Source of the DNA: Nectonema munidae | Lineage: Eukaryota; Nematomorpha; Nectonematoida; Nectonematidae | Direction: 5' to 3' | DNA: 64,000 nucleotides | Assembly (NCBI GenBank): GCA_030549495.1 | Contig: JAUIRK010000036.1 | Location: 124,001-188,000, forward strand | Part shown: positions 57,940-64,000 of the stretch, piece by piece | How positions within the stretch are numbered: the first letter of the stretch is position 1 | Layout: each line of letters starts with the position of its first letter | Translations under genes and position numbers: made by a program | Notes under the pieces: model-generated | The model's database searches: none | Seen by the model: only the letters and a program-made list of their open reading frames with translations | What the model was told of the DNA's origin: nothing

Positions 57940-59858
57940 ATATGTGTGAAAGAATGATGTAATATATAGGTAAAATTTTTAACTCAAATTAATAAATGGT
58001 CCTGTTTGTACATATTTCACTAGGAGAAAAAATATTCGCGAAAAATATTACTGGCTTTTAATTTAAATAAAACGAGCGAGATTCATGTTCTTTAGTTTAT
58101 CCTTCCTTTCGTGTACTAACTAAAGAGACAGCCTTGAACTATAATATCTCAATAGGATCTTCATTGTTTCGCCTACAAATTTGTTATCAGTTTGTAATCT
58201 GTACACCATTTCTACTTTAATTTATGTGGTGTCTAATTTTGCTATTCATTCTAAGACCTTTATTAGGATAATTTATTTAAAGTATTTTATTTTAAACACG
58301 GAAAAGTAAATATATTAGTTTATTTTGTATAATTAATTATTGTTTTTAACATTTTTTGTATTTAGCTGAAGAGAAAAGATGAAAAACATGTTTTTTAATA
58401 AATCTTTAAGTTTTTTGTCTTAAAACTTTCAACTCCTTGTTCCTTACTATTCATTCTATATACTGATCCTTTCTGGGTAGCTTTCATTAGAAAATTCACT
58501 TTGTGCAATGTATGTTCGAAAAAACCTTTTCCAGAGATTTATTTAGTACAGAATTCAAGCGATCTCGGAGCTTTTCTTTTGAAAAGAATCTCTTTTTTGT
58601 TTCTGACTTTTTTTTCAATATAATGTATTACAGAAGATATCACTATGGATATTTTTTTTAAAATTCGTGTTGCTCATGACATTAGTCAATTGCCAAAAAT
58701 TTCCATTCTTTCTTTCACACCAAAAGAAAAAATTGTCAAATTCCATTCACTTTTATAATTTTTTTAGGACTACTTACTACATCGACAAAATAAAAGCAAG
58801 GCCTATTATATATTTTATTAAACGAGTTACTATTTCATTTTTCTTATGATCTCACGTTCGCATTTCAATATGGCTTCAGTCCCTTACTTTTCGCATACCC
58901 GAATATTTGTACTATAATAAATAAGGATTGTAAGAAAAGACTTGAAAAATGATTTTTAGAAAAAAAAAGATTTTGATTGAAACTTTTATACATTTTTACA
59001 CTGTAAGGAACAAAAAGTAGCATGTTTTAGTGAGAATTTTATCCTGAATCAAAACTTTAATAGTGAGTTTCAATCAAAAACAATTTTTTTGAGAAAATAG
59101 TGTTTTTTCAGAACTTGTTTTGCGACATGTCAAACTTGATTGATTCCACACATCCTTGCACCCAAATTGAGAAAACTAAGTCTTGAAATGAAGTGAGAAT
59201 TTTATTTAAAATATGGAAGTATGTTTATGAGATAATTGCTGCTACATTTTTCAAAAATTAATTTACTCATAATGTATCTCCAATCAAATATATTTTAAAG
59301 CTTTGTTTATTGGAAAGTATAAAAAAATATTGTAAGCTTAATTGTTATATATACATTAATATAGTCTTCCCGAAACCTTTTTAAGGTTAAACAAGGGGAG
59401 ACAAAAATATTTTGAAGGAATGATATGGCAATACTGGAAATAATATTTTTAATTGAATATGCTATTGTGTTTAGAATTGAAATTGCCGAATAAGTTAAAT
59501 AAATATTAAATTATCTTTTAAGTAATTGAAATTGCCAAACGGGGAACAGTGATAATAAACAAAAAGACTTTCAGGTTATACAAATTTTTCTTAATTTGCA
59601 ATGCTATTTTTTTCTAAGCATAGGTTAAAACAAAAAAAAAATGATAAGGTAAGTTTTTAACATATGTGCAGAGAAAAATAATTTTAACATTTAAGATAGA
59701 ATATAAATTTGTTTAGTTTGTTCAATTTTTATATAAATGGAAGAAAAATTTTTAAAATTGGAAAAAGAGGGTTAATTGGGCTTTAATAAAATTTCACGTA
59801 ATGAAAATTCTTTAAATTAAATTGGTAGTAGTTTCAGAACATTTTTAAAATTATAATA
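57940..59858. other. intergenic, AT-rich, nothing recognised
   Basis: No frame, repeat or RNA that I can name between the LINE 5' end and the TTAA element. Confidence 0.4.
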
Positions 59859-59985
59859 TTAACCCGTTAACGACCATAATAATCAGACGATATCTAATGT
59901 AAAGCAGAAGATTTGTATTAAAGAGCATTGATAAACGCAGACGATTTTATTTTTGTAAAGTCCACTGTGGTCGATAACCGGTTAA
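59859..59985. mobile_element. TTAA-bounded MITE, 127 bp
   Basis: Begins TTAACCCGTTAACGACCATA and ends gtggtcgataaccggttaa, with the same internal cagacgatatctaa and cgcagacgat motifs as the copies at 3001-3532. Located more than 56 kb from them, which shows the family is dispersed and not a local tandem. Confidence 0.75.
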
Positions 59986-61333
59986 AAGTTCAGATTAAAT
60001 TTTTGGGGTTGACATGAATTAGTCACTCCAAAATCTAAACAACTAACTAGAGTTTAACTAAATAAACTTCTTGACTATTTAACAAATAACTAATAAAACA
60101 ACTATTATACTTAAAATTAACATTTTCTGTTAGTTCTTCTAGGTAGAGGAACGCAGACGAACTCGAACTTCCAGCGGAATTCAACAGTGATTAATCAAAA
60201 TCGCAGGCTTTGCAATCGGTTAAATAACTATCTAAACTACGACTGCTATAAGGCTAACCTAATACCCCTATCCTATACAATCTGGCGTAGGAAGTTGAAG
60301 ACAAGATGGTCCCATCCAAGCCACACAGTTTAAGAATTAGGGGTGTAGAAATTAAAATACGCTCGAGAAGCACATATGTTCGCTTAGCAACTGGCCTAAA
60401 ACAGGTGCCTTATCTTGATTCATAATTGCCACAGCTTGACAGATGAAACAGACCTTCTAAGTTGGCAAGAGCTAATTAATAGAAGGGAGAATGATAGAAA
60501 ATCCTCAAGTATTCTGGTGAAAGATTTCGACACTATAAAGTTGAGGTCTTATTATTATATCCTCAATCGATGAGGCACGATGTATTGAGATCAACAGCAA
60601 ATCGTTCCAAGATAAAGTTAGTAATGGTTAGAAGTTTCTATGGTCGAACAGTCAAATCGAGACCTAATGATTCCCCAAATACTTCCTTTCACTTTTTTTG
60701 AAATAACCCAGAAATAATGTATTTTCGTATAATTTTTTTATTTGAAACATATCATTGAGATCTTACTATGCATAATTAAGTTTATGAAACAACTTTAGTT
60801 GAATCATTTGTCGCCTTCATTATCAGAACCAAGACATGAATACCCTAAGACTCTGTTTCTCAAACTTGGTGGATTTGACATTTTGAGCAACTTAGGTCTT
60901 ACATCAAAGTAGAACATCTTTAATCGAACAATTAATGTTTCAATCAAAAGATGTTGGACAGAGAGAATATGATACAAAATAAAAAAACTATAAAATTTAT
61001 TAAAATAAAATATATTAACATAAAAAACTAAACAAATTTTTTGAAATAAAAATCTGATATATTTGTCTCAAAAGATGGTAAACTTATCTAAGAGATTCTG
61101 TTATAGTGATATTTAAAGTTTTCTTTAAGTGCCACTCAGATCTAATTTTATAGAGATAAGATCTTCACCATATGAAAATTCAATTGTTTGACATTCTTCT
61201 TCGCCATTGCTATCTTATTCTACAAGCTCTTGTTATGACGCTAAATTCAGGGATAAAATCATAATAGCAAAAGGAGCTCTCTTTGGTTAATTCCAATGCA
61301 AATATGCTAAAAACAAATACCAATAGTAGAAGC
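59986..61333. other. intergenic, with a GC-richer patch
   Basis: At 60130-60680 the base composition is clearly less AT-rich than the surroundings, with phrases such as gaactcgaacttccagcgga and agacaagatggtcccatcc. It resembles a decayed retroelement but I see no open frame or motif to assign it. Confidence 0.35.
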
Positions 61334-61616
61334 CAGTGGCGGATCCAAGGCTCATGGGCCTAGCCCCCCCCCCCCCCCCCCCCCATAAAAAATGGCTTCG
61401 AAAATTACCCTTACTAATGTATACCCTTACATGTATAAAAAATATTTTTTTGCAATTTATTCATGGCAAAATAATGTTAAAAATATGAAAACATAGGTAA
61501 TTAGTCATTCTAAAAGACATAATACAGCTGTCGTATTCTCTGAAGACTTTTAGCAAAATTGGGAAAAATTTTAATAGATTTCGGTCCCCTATAAGAAATT
61601 TCTAGATCCGCAACTG
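61334..61616. mobile_element. MITE with CAGTGGCGGATC ends, 283 bp
   Basis: Left end CAGTGGCGGATCCAAG and, inward from the right, CAGTTGCGGATCTAG. A 21-C run lies 30 bp inside the left end. The flanking 8-mers do not match, so the duplication is lost or the right end is misplaced. Confidence 0.6.
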
Positions 61617-62128
61617 GTCTGATTTGAATAAAGAATCTTGTGTTGGTTGGATATCAAAGCTTTTTCAGCCGTAAGGCTATGTGCTCGCATTATGCTTGAG
61701 AAGGTAATGACACTTTTTGTGAATTTGTTTTTAAGAGTCGGGAGATGAGAGGTACACCCTTACAACCATTGAGGCTCATATTCTCGTGTATATTATAAAA
61801 ATATTTTTAAAAAATTAAAAAATTTTATGCACTCACTCAGACAACTTTATTACTATGAAATACATTGGCCATAAATGTTTGTATATTAAAGTTTGCACTA
61901 ATTCACTTTCGTAAACATTACAATGTTAACCTGTTTTTAAACTTAGAAGGATACGATCAGACTTTTTACTACAGTTGATTTATTCAACTTAATTTTTCCC
62001 ATTTAATATAAATATAGGCCCCAAGTTAAAACTTTTGTATATCACCTAAATTCAATTGCATTAATAACTATGGTGCGATTTTTTCATAAAATATAAAAAT
62101 TTGATATTTTTGTTTCGTGATTTGAACA

Positions 62129-62257
62129 ATAGGGTGTTTTCATCGAGAAGGCACAATTGCACCGCTTGTATCGAACCATGAGGAAAGCAGGCTTGATGGG
62201 GAATCGAACCCAAGGCCTTGAGTTATCGAATCCAGCATCTAACCAACCCTACTCAAG
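62129..62257 (-). repeat. tRNA-derived SINE copy
   Basis: Minus strand: gttggttagatgctggattc (A-box region), GGTTCGATTCCCCATC (B box), then the shared tail ending tcgatgaaaacaccct. Lacks the last gcggtacctttacc part. Confidence 0.75.
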
Positions 62258-62937
62258 CCTAATAGACATAAAAATCTTTTTAACAATAAAATTAACTAAA
62301 AAATTCTTTCCTGTATAAAGCTAATAAAATAATGCCTATAAAATGTCAAACTCAAAATTAAGCTTTTTGTAGAAATTTTTCTCCCAAAAAATTTTTTTTT
62401 GGGAAAAAAAGAAGGTGCTTTCAAAACCAACGCAAAAAAAAATAAGATTAAATTTCTTTTTGGAAAAGCAAGATTATTTTTGCAAAATATTATTTTGATA
62501 AACTTTCTCTCTGTAAATGAATAATACACTAATTAACTAACTAATTCTAATAAATAATAATAGAAACTTTAGCTTAAAAAAACAAAATAGTTTACCAAGA
62601 TAAAATGAAGGATTCAAGTCAACGCCAGCATTCTTGCATTAATATTTATATTGAAAAGCATTTTCAAAAGTGTTTTCCTTGAAAAATAAAGTTTTCAGGG
62701 TGTCCTATTAAATATATTTACAGCTTCAAAAGAATTCTTCGTTGGGAAGATGTTAGGTTTATTTATTGTTGTCTGATTAGTCAAATGAAGAAAAAAAAGG
62801 ATGAATCAATATTTTTGATGATTGCACAAAGGTTGCTATGGAATCGCATATTTAATTGAAACTAACTGATCACACAAAATCATTAACACTTCTTATTTCG
62901 AAGATCCAATTAAAAGGCAGCATCCTTTTTGGTTTAC

Positions 62938-63542
62938 CTAAGAGGTCCACTTCAAGCACCTGGTAGCTTTGTGCATGTCAAGACAGTGAATAGAGCAGAA
63001 TCGATACCCACACTTAACGCAAGTATACGCTGAGAAAAAGCCACAAACACTGCAAAAGTTTCTAGCAGGAGAATTTGAAGGTCTTGATTGCACAAGAGTA
63101 TACAACGGCAACATACTCTCCTCACTTCCGTTGACGTCATCACTTGTGTTGCTGAGCAGAAGAGAGGCTTCTTCTTCCAGCAGAACTGGCAGCGTTTTCT
63201 TGTACTTGTCCAAGATCTTGTACTCGTACTGCTTCTTCCGCTTTCCCCTTTTGCGATTTTTGGCTTCGAAATCGCTGCTTCCATAATCGAATTTCAGAGC
63301 CTTTTGGCTAGGCTGCAAATCTGCGAAGGGGTCTTCTTGGAAGTTGTCTTGTTCAAGGATCTCCAGTTGCTTACGAATCCTGCGATTTCGCGTCGCCTCA
63401 TCAATAACTTCCCTATTCCTCCTCTTCGTTTCCAATTCAAGAGCATTCTTCTTCTTGTAAGTGCGCTTGCCACTACCTACATTGTCAGCGTGTTCCGCTT
63501 CTACAGACAACTGAATCAATTCCATTAAACTGTTTGCAATAG
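62938..63542 (-). CDS. ZNHIT1: ZNHIT1, HIT-type zinc finger subunit of the SWR1/SRCAP remodeller
   Basis: Nuclear subunit (p18Hamlet/Swc6-like) of the complex that deposits H2A.Z. The exon ends with TAG at 62938. The most likely start is MELIQLSVEAEHADN at 63525, giving about 195 residues (human 154 aa). The core has RRIRKQLEILEQDNFQEDP, typical of the family, then a long Lys/Arg-rich stretch and LPVLLEEE. The C-terminal HIT finger is CSVCGFFSAYTCVKC, RFCSIHCLDMHKATRC, ending LKW; all metal ligands are present. A splice acceptor (tatgtttcag) lies directly upstream at 63543, so the residues that an open frame would add further upstream are intronic. Either 17 nt of 5' UTR precede the ATG or coding continues on an unseen exon to the right. 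Possible AATAAA at 62758-62767. Confidence 0.93.
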
Positions 63543-63796
63543 CTGAAACATAAAGTACAAGTTGTAACAAAGTAAGAAATTATAATAGCAATCTTTTTTA
63601 AGTAACATTTATTTTTACTTTTTTTTCTACAAACACTTATATGCAATCGAGTAAGGACAATGTATCGTTAAAATTTTTTCAAATTACACTGATTATGAGG
63701 CTGAACACAGACACATATGTGAAGTATCTTAATCTAAGAGCAAATAAAAACACTGTTTCAAACGAGTGAAAAATTTAAAAAAAATCTAAAGATATC

Positions 63797-63878
63797 GTAG
63801 AAAGTAGACTTGATGTGGGGTCTAGGACAAGACCTTGAGTTATGGAAACCCAGTATTTAACCAACCTTACTCACGCCC
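63797..63878 (-). repeat. partial tRNA-derived SINE
   Basis: Only the tRNA-like head remains: gtaaggttggttaaatactg and a decayed B-box region (tagaccccacatcaag). The tail is missing. Confidence 0.6.
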
Positions 63879-64000
63879 TCTTTACTCTTACTTCCAGTTT
63901 GAATAAATGAAGGGCCACTCCAAATCCTTATAAAAATCGAACTTATTTTTTTCATAATACTTAAAAATTTTTATTAGATAGTGATTCCGACTCCAATCAC

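Noticed and set aside
63088-63528. 146-codon plus-strand frame opposite ZNHIT1
   Set aside because: Antisense shadow; the minus strand carries the conserved HIT zinc finger.

Overview
The window is nuclear DNA from a metazoan, almost certainly an invertebrate. It is strongly AT-rich and holds four conserved eukaryotic genes split by introns of 52 nt to more than 7 kb. The introns and spacers are packed with decayed animal-type transposons: hAT, piggyBac, Merlin, a LINE and tRNA-derived SINEs. There is no operon structure, rRNA or CRISPR. I cannot fix the phylum. Short introns mixed with very long transposon-filled ones would suit a copepod, other arthropod, flatworm or similar lineage.

Layout. 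(1) About 702-12208, minus strand: the 5' eight coding exons of NCBP1 (CBP80, large subunit of the nuclear cap-binding complex), running off the left edge. Its introns carry a Merlin transposase remnant, a hAT pseudogene, piggyBac fragments, TTAA-bounded MITEs, a SINE and an unidentified ORF. (2) 12.2-17.6 kb: spacer between the head-to-head NCBP1 and ABCE1 genes, with a LINE 3' fragment and SINEs. (3) 17642-32451, plus strand: complete ABCE1 (RLI1, ribosome-recycling Fe-S ATPase) in ten exons whose phases all match, giving 610 aa. Intron 8 (7.5 kb) holds a decayed copy of an unnamed multicopy zinc-finger protein family and a 3.5-kb nested mobile-element complex. (4) 33.1-35.7 kb: two hAT elements inserted next to each other at the same 8-bp target. 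(5) 37295-42733, minus strand: SUCLG2 (GTP-type succinyl-CoA ligase beta), four exons, with the 5' presequence exon not found. (6) 42.7-62.1 kb: gene-poor, with a hAT element with a perfect 8-bp target duplication, LINE remnants, a second copy of the zinc-finger family, a 4.4-kb I/Jockey-like LINE, and MITEs. (7) 62938-63542, minus strand: ZNHIT1 (HIT zinc-finger subunit of SWR1/SRCAP).

The host genes are unrelated housekeeping functions: cap binding, ribosome recycling, the TCA cycle and chromatin remodelling. The distinctive content is the mobile DNA. The best candidates for something undescribed are a foldback-like element family whose termini are expanded into inverted clusters of a 42-bp repeat, and the two-copy zinc-finger family resembling a mobile or domesticated element. 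Exon boundaries were read by eye from reading phase, GT/AG sites and remembered family sequence; no database search was run.
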